Shown here in pieces: positions 36,794-45,315 of a stretch of 64,000 bases of DNA. The DNA comes from Oceanimonas doudoroffii (lineage in GTDB: Bacteria > Pseudomonadota > Gammaproteobacteria > Enterobacterales > Aeromonadaceae). The notes under the pieces are model-generated. The model was not told the origin of the DNA. It made no database searches and was given only the letters and a program-made list of their open reading frames with translations. Each line of letters opens with the position of its first letter. The stretch's first letter is position 1. The stretch lies in the NCBI RefSeq assembly GCF_002242685.1, contig NZ_NBIM01000002.1:186001-250000 (forward strand), read 5' to 3'. A program made the position numbers and the translations under genes.

Positions 36794-37663
36794 ATGAGCA
36801 GAGCACTGGAAGATTTGTTGACCCTGCTGGCGCTGGAGCCACTGGACGACGGCCTCTATCGGGGCCAGAGTGCGGATCTGGGGTTTGGCGCCGTGTTTGG
36901 CGGTCAGGTGATGGGGCAGGCGCTGGCGGCGGCCAAATACACCCTGGACCCGGAGCGGCCGGTGCATTCCTTTCATTCCTATTTTCTGCGTCCCGGGGAC
37001 GTCAACCGGCCCATCATCTACGACGTGGAAAACATTCGTGACGGCAAAAGCATCTCCACCCGCCGTGTGCAGGCGCTGCAGTACGGCAAGCCGATCTTCT
37101 ACATGACTGCCTCGTTTCAGCAGCCGGTGCCGGGCTTTGAGCATCAGGCGCTGATGCCCGAGGTGGCCGGACCGGAAGATCTGGTGCCGGAGCACGAGCG
37201 GCTGGCGGCCCAGGCCGAACGGGTGCCGGTCCAATTGCGCAAAAAACTGTTGTCGGGCAGCCCCATCGACATGCGTCAGGTCAATTTCGTGGATCCTCTT
37301 AACCCGCAAAAGGCCGAGCCCAGGCGCTGCCTTTGGCTCAGGGCCAATGGTCCCCTGCCGAATGATGCCCGCATTCACAAATATCTGCTGGCCTATGCTT
37401 CAGACTTCAACTTTTTGCCCACGGCGCTGATGCCCCATGGCCGCTCCTTCTGGGAGCGGGAATTGCAGGTGGCCACCATCGATCATTCCATGTGGTTTCA
37501 TGACGATTTTCGTTTCGACGACTGGGTGCTCTATGTGATCGACAGCCCCCGGGCCGTGGCCGGTCGTGGCCTGGTACAGGGGCAACTCTTTAGCCGCGAT
37601 GGCCGGCTGGTGGCTACCACCATGCAGGAAGGCCTGATCCGTTCGCGCAGCGGCAAGCAATAA
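36794..37663 (+). CDS. tesB: Acyl-CoA thioesterase II
   Basis: Hydrolyses medium- and long-chain acyl-CoA to free acid and CoA. The 289-residue protein is a double hot-dog enzyme, close in length to E. coli TesB (286). Conserved stretches include Y-R-G-Q-S, V-F-G-G-Q-V-M-G-Q-A-L, V-H-S-F-H-S-Y-F-L-R-P-G-D, and in the second hot-dog half L-A-Y-A-S-D-F-N-F-L with A-T-I-D-H-S-M-W-F-H, which supply the catalytic Asp/Gln/Thr network. ATG 36794 is selected because the homologous N-terminus M-S-R-A-L-E-D-L-L-T-L-L begins there; the frame extends upstream into a repeat. Confidence 0.94.
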   Translation: MSRALEDLLTLLALEPLDDGLYRGQSADLGFGAVFGGQVMGQALAAAKYTLDPERPVHSFHSYFLRPGDVNRPIIYDVENIRDGKSISTRRVQALQYGKPIFYMTASFQQPVPGFEHQALMPEVAGPEDLVPEHERLAAQAERVPVQLRKKLLSGSPIDMRQVNFVDPLNPQKAEPRRCLWLRANGPLPNDARIHKYLLAYASDFNFLPTALMPHGRSFWERELQVATIDHSMWFHDDFRFDDWVLYVIDSPRAVAGRGLVQGQLFSRDGRLVATTMQEGLIRSRSGKQ

Positions 37664-37761
37664 TACCGCAACGCCCCAAGGGCAATCTTGCCGGCTGACA
37701 AGCAGCCAGCCAATTGTTGCCAGGCAACAATCCGATACATTTTGAATACTGGATACCTGAA

Positions 37762-38448
37762 ATGAGTAAAACCTGGAGTGAGGTCATCGGGCCGGAAAAA
37801 CAGCAGCCCTATTTTCGGCAGGCCATGCAGGCGGTAGCGGCCGCCCGCGAGGCGGGCAAGGTGGTTTATCCGCCAGAAAGCGAGGTGTTTAATGCCCTCA
37901 AGCTGACCGAACTGTCGCAGGTCAAGGTGGTCATGCTGGGGCAGGATCCCTACCACGGGCCGGGACAGGCCCATGGTCTGTGCTTTTCGGTGCGCCCCGG
38001 CGTGCGGGTGCCGCCGTCGCTGCGCAATATGTACAAGGAGCTGGAAAGCGATATTCCCGGCTTTATAACGCCCCGGCATGGCTTTTTGGAGTCCTGGGCG
38101 CGGCAGGGGATTTTAATGCTTAATACCGTGCTCACGGTGGAAGGGGGCAAGGCCCATTCCCACGCCAAACTGGGTTGGGAAACCTTTACCGACAGGGTGA
38201 TTCAGGCGGTGAATGATCACTGCGACGGCGTGGTATTTTTGCTGTGGGGCAGCCATGCCCAGAAAAAGGGCCGTCATATCGACGGTCAGCGCCATCATGT
38301 GCTGACCGCGGTGCACCCCAGCCCGTTGTCGGCCCACAGGGGCTTTTTTGGCTGCCGGCACTTTTCAACCACCAATCAGTTACTGGAGCGCCAGGGCAAA
38401 GCCCCCATCGAATGGCAGCTGCCGCTGGAGGTGCCAGCCGCGCCCTGA
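37762..38448 (+). CDS. ung: Uracil-DNA glycosylase
   Basis: Removes uracil from DNA as the first step of base-excision repair. 228 residues, against 229 in E. coli. The water-activating loop G-Q-D-P-Y-H-G has the catalytic Asp62; [13 protein letters not shown] forms the uracil and DNA contacts, and [14 protein letters not shown] is the minor-groove intercalation loop with the catalytic His. ATG 37762 ([10 protein letters not shown]) fits the family; the frame continues back to a TTG at 37714 without homology. It follows tesB by 98 bases and is convergent with the DUF3545 gene. Confidence 0.96.
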   Translation: MSKTWSEVIGPEKQQPYFRQAMQAVAAAREAGKVVYPPESEVFNALKLTELSQVKVVMLGQDPYHGPGQAHGLCFSVRPGVRVPPSLRNMYKELESDIPGFITPRHGFLESWARQGILMLNTVLTVEGGKAHSHAKLGWETFTDRVIQAVNDHCDGVVFLLWGSHAQKKGRHIDGQRHHVLTAVHPSPLSAHRGFFGCRHFSTTNQLLERQGKAPIEWQLPLEVPAAP

Positions 38449-38463
38449 TGGGATAGGGCATGT

Positions 38464-38649
38464 CTACAGCTCCAGGCCGTCCAGGTCGCCGTCAAATGCG
38501 CAGTCCAGTTGCTGTAATTCCTGCTTCAGGCGGCGCCTTTCCATAATGGCTTCAATTTCCCGCCATTTGCGCTCCTTGCTTGTTTCAACTGTGGTCCGGC
38601 GTGAATATTTTTCATGCCCCTGGTCCTGACCAAATATCAGTTTCTGCAT
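38464..38649 (-). CDS. DUF3545-family small protein, copy 1
   Basis: A 61-residue basic protein. The core K-W-R-E-I-E-A-x5-R-R-L-K-Q-E-L-Q-Q-L-D-C matches the DUF3545 family of small proteins found in Vibrio, Shewanella and Aeromonas relatives; function unknown. I use the internal ATG at 38649 because it gives a length equal to the paralogue next to it; an upstream ATG at 38703 would add 18 residues without a good ribosome site. A helical, charged protein with no signal or membrane segment. Paralogue of the gene at 38851-39039 on the same strand, with a terminator between them. Confidence 0.8.
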   Translation of the reverse strand: MQKLIFGQDQGHEKYSRRTTVETSKERKWREIEAIMERRRLKQELQQLDCAFDGDLDGLEL

Positions 38650-38802
38650 GGGTAGCCCCTTGTTCAACGTCTGTTTCAACTTGTCGACCGCCTTGAAAAT
38701 CATTCAAGGCGGCATAATCCATGGCGCCAATGTGGATAAACGGATGAAGTGGGCGAAGACTTTAATGGGGCAATATGGAAGAGGGGCGGGCGGTATTTAA
38801 CG

Positions 38803-38830
38803 GATAATAAAAAGGCGCCCGAAGGCGCCT
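38803..38830 (-). terminator. Terminator of the second DUF3545 gene
   Basis: Read on the minus strand: stem AGGCGCC / GGCGCCT (positions 38824-38830 and 38813-38819) with a 4-base loop and a T-rich tail toward 38803. It separates the two DUF3545 genes, so they are probably transcribed independently. Confidence 0.85.
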
Positions 38831-38850
38831 GAATTATGGTTCGTGCTCTT

Positions 38851-39039
38851 TTACAGTTTCAGCTCTTCGGCCATGGCATCAAGTTCGAAGGTACAGTCGA
38901 GTTGCTGAAGTTCTTCTTGCAAACGCCTTTTGTCCTTAAGGGCTTCAATTTCCCGCCATTTACGTTTTTTGGCCGGCTCGCGCGCAGTACGCGGGGACCT
39001 TTCAACCACAAAATCCTGATCGAAGCGTGACCTCTCCAT
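38851..39039 (-). CDS. DUF3545-family small protein, copy 2
   Basis: A 62-residue protein with the core K-R-K-W-R-E-I-E-A-L-K-D-K-R-R-L-Q-E-E-L followed by Q-Q-L-D-C, closely similar to copy 1 over the last 40 residues and different in the first 20. The ATG at 39039 has a near-perfect ribosome site (GGAGGGAG). Upstream lies an AT-rich stretch (about 39080-39150) that could be its promoter. The function of DUF3545 is unknown; the basic, helical composition would suit an RNA- or protein-binding role, but this is not shown. Confidence 0.85.
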   Translation of the reverse strand: MERSRFDQDFVVERSPRTAREPAKKRKWREIEALKDKRRLQEELQQLDCTFELDAMAEELKL

Positions 39040-39227
39040 GGGGCTCCCTCCTGTTGGTTATCAGTTGCAGTCGCAGTTCATATATCACAACAGGTTATAA
39101 ATTAGAATGTGGTTGTTGCACTTTTATTAAGTTGCAATGCAAATGGCGGGAGTTTATGCGAGAAAAGAGAGGGATGGGAAAGACAGAGTGGCGTTCGGGT
39201 TGCTGACGCGTAGCGTCAACCGTCAAT

Positions 39228-39249
39228 AAAAGCGCCCTTGCGGGCGCTC
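39228..39249 (-). terminator. Terminator after transaldolase
   Basis: On the minus strand, stem AGCGCCC (39243-39249) and GGGCGCT (39232-39238) with a GCAA loop and TTTATT tail, 38 bases after the tal stop. Confidence 0.85.
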
Positions 39250-39286
39250 ATGCAGGCCGGCGGCCTGTGCTACAGATAACAGGCGA

Positions 39287-40240
39287 TTAAATCATCGCCG
39301 TGAGCATGTCTTCCAGTTTGCCCTGATCGATGGCGAAGTTGCGAATGCCTTCGGCCAGTTTCTCGGTGGCCATGGCGTCCTGGTTCTGCTCCCAGCGGAA
39401 CTCGGCTTCGGTCAGTGGGGCCGGGCGGGCTGCCGTGGCGCCCTGATCCTGCAGTTTCTGCACGACCTCACCCTCGGCCTGGCTCAGCTCTTCCAGCAGG
39501 TTCGGGCCTATGGTCAGGCGGTCACAGCCGGCCAGCTCGAGAATTTCGCCGGTATTGCGAAAGCTGGCACCCATCACCACGGTGTTGTAGCCGTGCTGCT
39601 TGTAATAGTTGTAAATGCGAGTGACCGACAGCACGCCGGGATCTTCCGCCGGGGCGTAGTCTTTTTTGTCGGTGTTGTTCTTGTACCAGTCCAGAATGCG
39701 GCCCACGAAGGGAGAGATCAGGTAGGCGCCGGCCTCGGCACAGGCGCGGGCCTGGGCAAAGCTGAACAGCAGGGTCAGGTTGCAGTTGATGCCTTCTTGC
39801 TCCAGTACCTCGGCGGCGCGAATGCCTTCCCAGGTAGAGGCCAGTTTGATCAGAATGCGCTCCTTGCTCACGCCGGCCTCGGCGTAGAGGGCGATCAGAC
39901 GGCGGGCCTTGGCAATGCTGGCTTCGGTGTCGAATGACAGCCGGGCGTCCACCTCGGTGGAGATGCGGCCGGGAATAAGCTTGAGAATTTCACAGCCAAT
40001 GTTCACCGCCAGCTTGTCGGAGGCGTCAATCAGTTGCTGGTCGGCGTCCTGGCTCTGCGCCTTGGCCCAGGTCACGGCGTCTTCGAGCAACGGGCGGTAC
40101 TCGGGGATCTGCGCCGCCTTCAGGATCAGGGACGGGTTGGTGGTGGCATCTTCGGGCTGATACTTGCGAATGGCGTCGATATCGCCGGTGTCGGCGACCA
40201 CAGTGGTCAGCTTGCGCAGTTGTTCGAGTTTGTTGGCCAT
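39287..40240 (-). CDS. tal: Transaldolase
   Basis: Non-oxidative pentose phosphate enzyme transferring dihydroxyacetone units between sedoheptulose-7-phosphate and glyceraldehyde-3-phosphate. 317 residues, the same as E. coli TalB. Diagnostic features are the N-terminal [12 protein letters not shown], the Schiff-base Lys132 in [12 protein letters not shown], and F-V-G-R-I-L-D-W-Y and G-A-S-F-R-N further on. A single-gene unit with its own terminator; the next gene upstream is divergent. Confidence 0.97.
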   Translation of the reverse strand: MANKLEQLRKLTTVVADTGDIDAIRKYQPEDATTNPSLILKAAQIPEYRPLLEDAVTWAKAQSQDADQQLIDASDKLAVNIGCEILKLIPGRISTEVDARLSFDTEASIAKARRLIALYAEAGVSKERILIKLASTWEGIRAAEVLEQEGINCNLTLLFSFAQARACAEAGAYLISPFVGRILDWYKNNTDKKDYAPAEDPGVLSVTRIYNYYKQHGYNTVVMGASFRNTGEILELAGCDRLTIGPNLLEELSQAEGEVVQKLQDQGATAARPAPLTEAEFRWEQNQDAMATEKLAEGIRNFAIDQGKLEDMLTAMI

Positions 40241-40447
40241 GAACGGGTCCTTCAGGGTGATGTTTAGCGCTATATTCTAGTTTTAACACTCTCGAAAGTC
40301 ATTGGCCTTGGTCCAGGGAAGCCTGATGGCCGGCCGCTGTGATCCGGCTCACTCGGCTCGAGCGTGCGGCTGTGGTACATTGCGCCGCTTCGCGTGGAAC
40401 TCATGTAAATGAAGGCCATGAATTTTGATTTGACGCTAGAGGTGCTC

Positions 40448-41872
40448 ATGGACTCCTTTATTGCCTTTATCAACAACCTGCTGTGGGGATCCGTGCTGAT
40501 CTACCTGCTGCTGGGCGTGGGCATTTTCTTTACCGTGCGGCTGGGCCTGATCCAGTTCCGCCACTTTGGTCATATGTTCTCGGTGCTGCGGCACAGCCGC
40601 CAGTCCGATGAGGCGGGCATTTCCTCGTTTCAGGCACTGTGTACTAGCCTGGCGGCCCGAGTGGGCACCGGCAACCTGGCCGGGGTGGCGGTGGCGCTCT
40701 ATCTGGGTGGCCCCGGTGCCATTTTCTGGATGTGGCTGATTGCCCTTATCGGCATGGCCACGGCCTTTGCCGAAAGTACCCTGGCCCAGCTTTACAAGGT
40801 CAAGGACGATGACGGCAACTACCGAGGCGGCCCGGCCTACTACATGGAGCGGGGCCTTGGCATGCGCTGGATGGGCGTGCTGTTTGCGGTATTTCTCATC
40901 ATCGCCTTTGGCCTGGTATTCAACGCCGTGCAGGCCAACTCCATCAGTGCCGCCATGCAGGTTGCCTTCAGCGTGCCCGAGTGGCTTACCGGCCTGGTGC
41001 TGGTGGTACTGGCGGGGCTGATTATCTTTGGCGGCCTGCGCACCATTGCCCGCTTTGCCGAGCTGGTGGTGCCCTTTATGGCGCTGGCCTATCTGCTGAT
41101 CGCCCTGGTGGTGGTGGCCATGAACCTGACCGAACTGCCCGGCGTGCTGGCGCTGATAGTGAAGTCGGCCTTTGGCCTGGAGCAGGCCGGTGGCGGTGCC
41201 ATGGGGTATGCCATCTCCCAAGCGCTCATTAACGGCATCAAGCGCGGCCTGTTCTCGAACGAGGCGGGCATGGGCTCGGCGCCCAATGCCGCGGCGTCGG
41301 CCACTCCCTATCCGCCGCACCCGGCGTCCCAGGGCTATGTGCAGATGCTGGGGGTCTTTGCCGACACCATAGTGATTTGTACCTGTACCGCCTCCATCAT
41401 TCTGCTTTCGGGCCAGTTTGAGCCAGGCTCCGGCGTCACCGGCATTGAGCTGACCCAGAAGGCGCTGGCCAACGAGGTGGGCGACTGGGGCAATATCTTT
41501 ATCGCCATTGCCATCCTGTTCTTTGCCTTTACCAGCATAGTGGCCAACTACGCCTATGCCGAAAACAACCTGGTGTTCCTGGAGCACAACCATCCGGCCG
41601 GGCTGCTGGTGTTCCGCTTGTTCGTGCTGGGCATGGTCATGTTTGGCTCCATTGGTGAACTGCCCACCATCTGGGCCATGGCCGATACCTCCATGGGCAT
41701 GATGGCGTTGATCAACCTTGTGGCCATACTGTTGCTGTCCGGCGTGGTGATTAAGCTGGCAAAGGACTACAACGACCAGCGCAAGCTGGGCCGGCTGCCC
41801 ACCTTTGACGCCAGCAAATACCCCGAGCTGCACAGCCAGCTGGAAGAGGGGATCTGGGATAAAAAGAAGTAA
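40448..41872 (+). CDS. Alanine or glycine:cation symporter (AGCS family)
   Basis: An inner-membrane sodium-coupled amino-acid importer with about eleven helices. AGCS signatures are G-T-G-N-L-A-G-V-A-V-A-L-Y-L-G-G-P-G-A-I-F-W-M-W and G-L-F-S-N-E-A-G-M-G-S-A-P-N-A-A-A, shown in parts. The ATG at 40448 (M-D-S-F-I-A-F-I-N-N-L-L-W-G-S) aligns with the start of E. coli YaaJ and gives 474 residues against 476; GAGGTG lies 3 bases upstream. ATGs at 40409 and 40418 are alternatives that add 10-13 residues. Alanine or glycine is the probable substrate by family. Confidence 0.9.
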   Translation: MDSFIAFINNLLWGSVLIYLLLGVGIFFTVRLGLIQFRHFGHMFSVLRHSRQSDEAGISSFQALCTSLAARVGTGNLAGVAVALYLGGPGAIFWMWLIALIGMATAFAESTLAQLYKVKDDDGNYRGGPAYYMERGLGMRWMGVLFAVFLIIAFGLVFNAVQANSISAAMQVAFSVPEWLTGLVLVVLAGLIIFGGLRTIARFAELVVPFMALAYLLIALVVVAMNLTELPGVLALIVKSAFGLEQAGGGAMGYAISQALINGIKRGLFSNEAGMGSAPNAAASATPYPPHPASQGYVQMLGVFADTIVICTCTASIILLSGQFEPGSGVTGIELTQKALANEVGDWGNIFIAIAILFFAFTSIVANYAYAENNLVFLEHNHPAGLLVFRLFVLGMVMFGSIGELPTIWAMADTSMGMMALINLVAILLLSGVVIKLAKDYNDQRKLGRLPTFDASKYPELHSQLEEGIWDKKK

Positions 41873-41890
41873 CTCGAGGGATTAGGGCCT

Positions 41891-41925
41891 GCAGGTTGTG
41901 ATGTGCTTCGCTCATCACAACCTGC
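41891..41925 (+). repeat. Palindromic repeat acting as probable terminator between convergent genes
   Basis: Perfect 13-base arms GCAGGTTGTGATG (41891-41903) and CATCACAACCTGC (41913-41925) with a 9-base loop containing GCTTCGCT. A short T/C-rich tract follows on the plus strand. It lies between the symporter gene and the convergent hydrolase gene. Its arms and loop resemble, in reverse orientation, the degenerate repeat at 36688-36728. Confidence 0.65.
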
Positions 41926-41985
41926 TTCCTTCATGCTGGCCGGGCTAGGTTCCAAACACTTACATTTTACGCCTTACGCCTTGGA

Positions 41986-42537
41986 TCAAGGCTGTTCACC
42001 CACCAGAAACTGTTTGCTGATGGCCTTGAAGGTGTCGGTACCGGCCTGCTGCATCAGTTCAAACACCACCATTTCCCGGCTGACGATGTGCGCGCCGGCG
42101 CTGCGCATGCGTTCCAGGCCAAGGTGGCGGTCTTCCTCGCTGCGGCTGCCCACGGCGTCGGCCACCACAAAAACCGCCTTGCCCGACTGCAGCAACTCCA
42201 GCACGGTTTGCAGCACGCAGACGTGGGTTTCCATGCCGCATACGATGATCTGGCTGCGATCCTGCCAGTGCTCGGGCACACAACCGCCGGCCACGGCGGA
42301 AAAATGCACCTTGTCCACCACCTCGGGCTGCTTCACCAGGGAGGTAAGGGCTGGCAGGGTGTGACCCAGGCCGCGAGGGTACTGCTCGGTAAACAGGGTG
42401 GGAGTGCCCAGCACCTGACAGGCCTCAATCAGCCAGCCGGCGCGTGCGGCCAGACCATTGCTGTCGTGAATGGCGGGCACCAGTTTTTCCTGAATGTCGA
42501 TCACCAGCAGGGCGGCCTTCTCGGGATGCATCAGCAT
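41986..42537 (-). CDS. Isochorismatase-family cysteine hydrolase (YcaC-like)
   Basis: A 183-residue hydrolase with the isochorismatase-like Rossmann fold. The catalytic Asp is in L-L-V-I-D-I-Q-E-K-L near the N-terminus and the nucleophilic Cys is in C-G-M-E-T-H-V-C-V-L-Q-T, with the preceding cis-peptide bend usual for the family. YcaC-type members act on small amide or ester substrates; the true substrate here is unknown. ATG 42537 is chosen because of the ribosome site AAGGAGA 7 bases upstream; the frame extends back without support. It lies 62 bases downstream of the chemoreceptor gene on the same strand and may be co-transcribed. Confidence 0.85.
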   Translation of the reverse strand: MLMHPEKAALLVIDIQEKLVPAIHDSNGLAARAGWLIEACQVLGTPTLFTEQYPRGLGHTLPALTSLVKQPEVVDKVHFSAVAGGCVPEHWQDRSQIIVCGMETHVCVLQTVLELLQSGKAVFVVADAVGSRSEEDRHLGLERMRSAGAHIVSREMVVFELMQQAGTDTFKAISKQFLVGEQP

Positions 42538-42599
42538 AATCTTCTCCTTGTTAATCGGCTGCCCCAGTATGCCGGTTTCGGTGCAAATAAACAGTCCGC

Positions 42600-44483
42600 C
42601 TAGACCTTGAACTCGCCCAGCAGCCGGTCCTGGTGCTGCATCTGCTCCAGCATGGCATGGCACTTGTTGAGCTGCTCCAGGGCACCATTGGCCACATCCT
42701 GGCTGATGTCCCGAATGTTGGTGGTGTTCTGGTTGATCTCTTCGCTGGTGGCGCTTTGCTCTTCGGCGGCGGTGGCAATCTGCAGGTTCATGTCGTTGAT
42801 TTGCGCAATGGCCTCGCGAATACGGCTCAGCACTTCGTTGGCTTCGGCGGCATCCGTGGTGGTGCTGGCGGCCAGTGCCTGGCTTTGCTGCATCTTGTGC
42901 TCGGCCTGCTGCACTCCCTGCTGCAGCTTTTCTATCATGTCGCCAATTTCCTGGGTGGACTGTTGGGTGCGGGACGCCAGCGAGCGTACTTCGTCGGCCA
43001 CCACCGCAAAGCCGCGGCCCGACTCGCCGGCCCGGGCCGCTTCAATGGCAGCATTGAGCGCCAGCAGGTTGGTCTGCTCGGCAATGCCGCTGATCACCGA
43101 CAGAATCGATTCTATATTGCGGCTGAGCTGGGCCAGCTCGTTGACGGAGGCCATGGTATCGTCCATGTCGGCGGCCAGGCGGGCAATGGCCTGGGTCGAA
43201 CGGGACACCACCAGCACGCCCTGTTCGGTTTCCTGGTTGGCGGCGTTGGCGGCCTCGGCGGCATTCTGAGCGTGGCGGGCCACGTCGTTGGCGGTGGCGG
43301 CCATTTCATGCATGGCGGTAGCCAGCTGATCCAGCTCCTGCAATTGCAGTTGCAGCTGTTGTTCGGCCTGCTCCGACTGTACCGAGGTTTCGGCGATGCG
43401 TGACTTCAGGGTATGGGCACTGCTCATCACATTGCCGATCAACTGCTGCAGGTGGGCCAGAAAACCGTTGAACTCGCCGGCAACCAGGGCGAATTCGTCT
43501 TTTCTGACGATGGGCAGGCGCCGGGTCAGGTCGCCTTCGCCGCTGTTGATGTCGGCCAGGGAGCGGTGCAGGCCACCCAGCGGCTTGAGCTGGCTGGTCA
43601 TCAACAGCACCAGGATCACCAGGCTGACGGCAACGCCTATGGCGGCGATGAGCAGGGACTGCCATTGCAGCCTGTCGGCCCGCGCCATGACAATGCTTTC
43701 GTCCAGGGCTACGCCGATATACCAGTTTGCACCCTGCAGGCCCTCAAGGGGAGTAAAGGTCACCCAGTGGGAGGCGTCATTGAGAGCATGGGTGCTGAGT
43801 TCGGCGCTGATCTCGGGCGTGCTGCCGTCAAACAGATCGCTCAGCGGACGGCCGTTGAGGGCGGTGTTGGGGTGGGAGATGATGTTGCCGGCCCGGGTCA
43901 CCAGAAAGGCGTGGCCGGCGCCGTTGAAATCGATCACGTTAATCGCATCGGCAATGGATTTCAGGCTAAGATCGCCGCCAAAGGCTCCCAGAAAACGGCC
44001 GTTATCGGTAATTTTGGCTACCGCGGAAATCAGAATGTCACCGGTGCTGGCGTCGGCATAGGGCTCGGTGAGCGAGGCTCTGGAGGCGTTTCGGGCCACG
44101 GTGTACCAGGGGCGCTGGCGGGCGTCCCAGCCGGCAGGGTTCCACTCTGGGGTGTTGGAAATGGCCCGTCCTGCTTCGCTTTCCAGGCCGCCGAAAATCA
44201 GCATGAATTCTTCCCTGAGCAGCGGCAGATCAAAGGTGTGCTGCACTTGCTCACGGCTGAAGTTGCCGTTGATTTGTTGTGCCGCCATGTCGATCAGACC
44301 CAGCTTGCCGTTCAGCCAGTTTTCTATCTGGTGCGCCAGGGTGGAGCTGGTTTCATGAACGGTGGCGGCGGTTTGCTGGCGCAGGCTGTCCCGCACCTGC
44401 GAAAGTTGCAACCAGGACAACAAACCAACGGTGATCAGCAATACGGCGGCAGCGGTGAGCCCCACCTTGTGAGTCAGCTTCAT
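42600..44483 (-). CDS. Methyl-accepting chemotaxis protein with dCache sensor
   Basis: A 627-residue transmembrane chemoreceptor. Helix 1 (about 7-27), a periplasmic dCache_1 domain (about 35-270), helix 2 (about 276-298), a HAMP domain and a long signalling coiled coil with the conserved tip [19 protein letters not shown] are present. The sensor has R124-x-W126-Y127, then Y142-x-D144 and Asp171, the spacing seen in dCache domains that bind amino-acid ligands, so an amino acid is a reasonable ligand guess. No C-terminal CheR-tethering pentapeptide (NWETF type) is present. No other chemotaxis gene is in the window. Confidence 0.92.
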   Translation of the reverse strand: MKLTHKVGLTAAAVLLITVGLLSWLQLSQVRDSLRQQTAATVHETSSTLAHQIENWLNGKLGLIDMAAQQINGNFSREQVQHTFDLPLLREEFMLIFGGLESEAGRAISNTPEWNPAGWDARQRPWYTVARNASRASLTEPYADASTGDILISAVAKITDNGRFLGAFGGDLSLKSIADAINVIDFNGAGHAFLVTRAGNIISHPNTALNGRPLSDLFDGSTPEISAELSTHALNDASHWVTFTPLEGLQGANWYIGVALDESIVMARADRLQWQSLLIAAIGVAVSLVILVLLMTSQLKPLGGLHRSLADINSGEGDLTRRLPIVRKDEFALVAGEFNGFLAHLQQLIGNVMSSAHTLKSRIAETSVQSEQAEQQLQLQLQELDQLATAMHEMAATANDVARHAQNAAEAANAANQETEQGVLVVSRSTQAIARLAADMDDTMASVNELAQLSRNIESILSVISGIAEQTNLLALNAAIEAARAGESGRGFAVVADEVRSLASRTQQSTQEIGDMIEKLQQGVQQAEHKMQQSQALAASTTTDAAEANEVLSRIREAIAQINDMNLQIATAAEEQSATSEEINQNTTNIRDISQDVANGALEQLNKCHAMLEQMQHQDRLLGEFKV

Positions 44484-44853
44484 ACAACATTTCCCTGTTT
44501 TTGTGGCTCGAAGAAAACGACCGAGGTCGTATTGAACGGCGGCCCTGAGCCAAACTCAACGGTTGTTTTTCATTGTTTGCGCAAGCGCACAATTTTTTAA
44601 CATGGCGGGAGTGACGGCAGCAGAAACTGGTATTTTTTTCGCCTTTTCGTGTTTGTCCTCTTGCCTGCCGACCGATTTCGATTTATTCATATCGCCCTTT
44701 TTTTCCAGCCTGGGAGTTTCCACCGGCACGTCGCGTCGGGCAGTCGACCCGTTCGCCAGTTTCTTTTCCGTTGTTCCCGTCACGGGGTCTTTCCCGTTTT
44801 TCATTGTTGCTGTTTTCGTCACTGTTTTGGTTTTGCCTGGAGGTAAGGCGTTA
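44484..44853 (+). other. Divergent promoter region between the chemoreceptor and YkgJ-type genes
   Basis: About 370 bases. The plus strand is rich in T-runs and an open frame runs on each strand, but neither has a convincing start or recognisable product. The region presumably carries the promoters of both genes; I cannot assign exact boxes. Confidence 0.45.
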
Positions 44854-45189
44854 ATGAGTGGTGGCAATCCCTGTTTGAATTGCGGTGCCTGCTGTGCGTT
44901 TTTTCGTGTGTCTTTTTACTGGGGAGAAGTGCACAGCGACTTTGCCGTGCCCGAGCCTCTGACCGAGCCGGTGTCTTTTACCCGTCTGGCCATGCGTGGC
45001 ACCAACCAGCCATCGCCCCGTTGTGTGGCGCTGGAAGGGGAGGTGGGCGGCTGCGTGTCCTGCTCCATTTATGAAAATCGGCCCGGCCCCTGCCGGGATT
45101 TTGAGGCCTATGACGCCGAGGGCGCCTGCAACCGGGCCCGGGCCGCTCATGGCCTGCCCCCGCTGGAGGACAATCCGGTGGCGGCATAA
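44854..45189 (+). CDS. YkgJ-family cysteine-cluster protein
   Basis: A 111-residue protein of the YkgJ/UPF0153 type. The N-terminal cluster is C-L-N-C-G-A-C-C-A-F-F, followed by a Cys in S-P-R-C-V-A-L and then G-G-C-V-S-C-S-I-Y-E-N-R-P-G-P-C-R-D-F. This C-x2-C-x2-C-C...C-x3-R-P pattern is thought to bind a metal or Fe-S cluster; the biochemical role is unknown. ATG 44854 is chosen for its excellent ribosome site (GGAGGTAAGG) and because the family begins just before the first Cys. The open frame extends about 290 bases upstream as a low-complexity hydrophobic stretch that I do not consider coding. Confidence 0.85.
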   Translation: MSGGNPCLNCGACCAFFRVSFYWGEVHSDFAVPEPLTEPVSFTRLAMRGTNQPSPRCVALEGEVGGCVSCSIYENRPGPCRDFEAYDAEGACNRARAAHGLPPLEDNPVAA

Positions 45190-45257
45190 GCAGGCGGCGC
45201 CAGACCTTGGAGGAAGCGACCGCGGTGGTGGCCACTCCCTCGTATCGCCAGTCATAA

Positions 45258-45290
45258 ACAACCGGCCCAGGACGGTGCCGGGCCGGTTGT
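45258..45290 (+). terminator. Bidirectional terminator between convergent genes
   Basis: Perfect 11-base stem ACAACCGGCCC (45258-45268) with GGGCCGGTTGT (45280-45290) and an 11-base loop. Placed between the YkgJ-type gene and the convergent ammonium transporter gene; only short T-runs on either side. Confidence 0.7.
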
Positions 45291-45315
45291 TCAGGGCACA
45301 AGGCCTGACGTGGTG

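Noticed and set aside
37829..37840. Second ops-like string GGCGGTAGCGGC
   Set aside because: Mismatched at the end and lies within the ung coding sequence.
44563..44853. 97-codon N-terminal extension of the YkgJ-type protein
   Set aside because: Hydrophobic low-complexity reading of T-rich DNA; the internal ATG at 44854 has an excellent ribosome site and fits the family start.
44556..44867. 103-codon frame on the minus strand upstream of the chemoreceptor gene
   Set aside because: Lysine/threonine-rich low-complexity product, no ribosome site at any start, no recognisable family; it covers the probable divergent promoter region.
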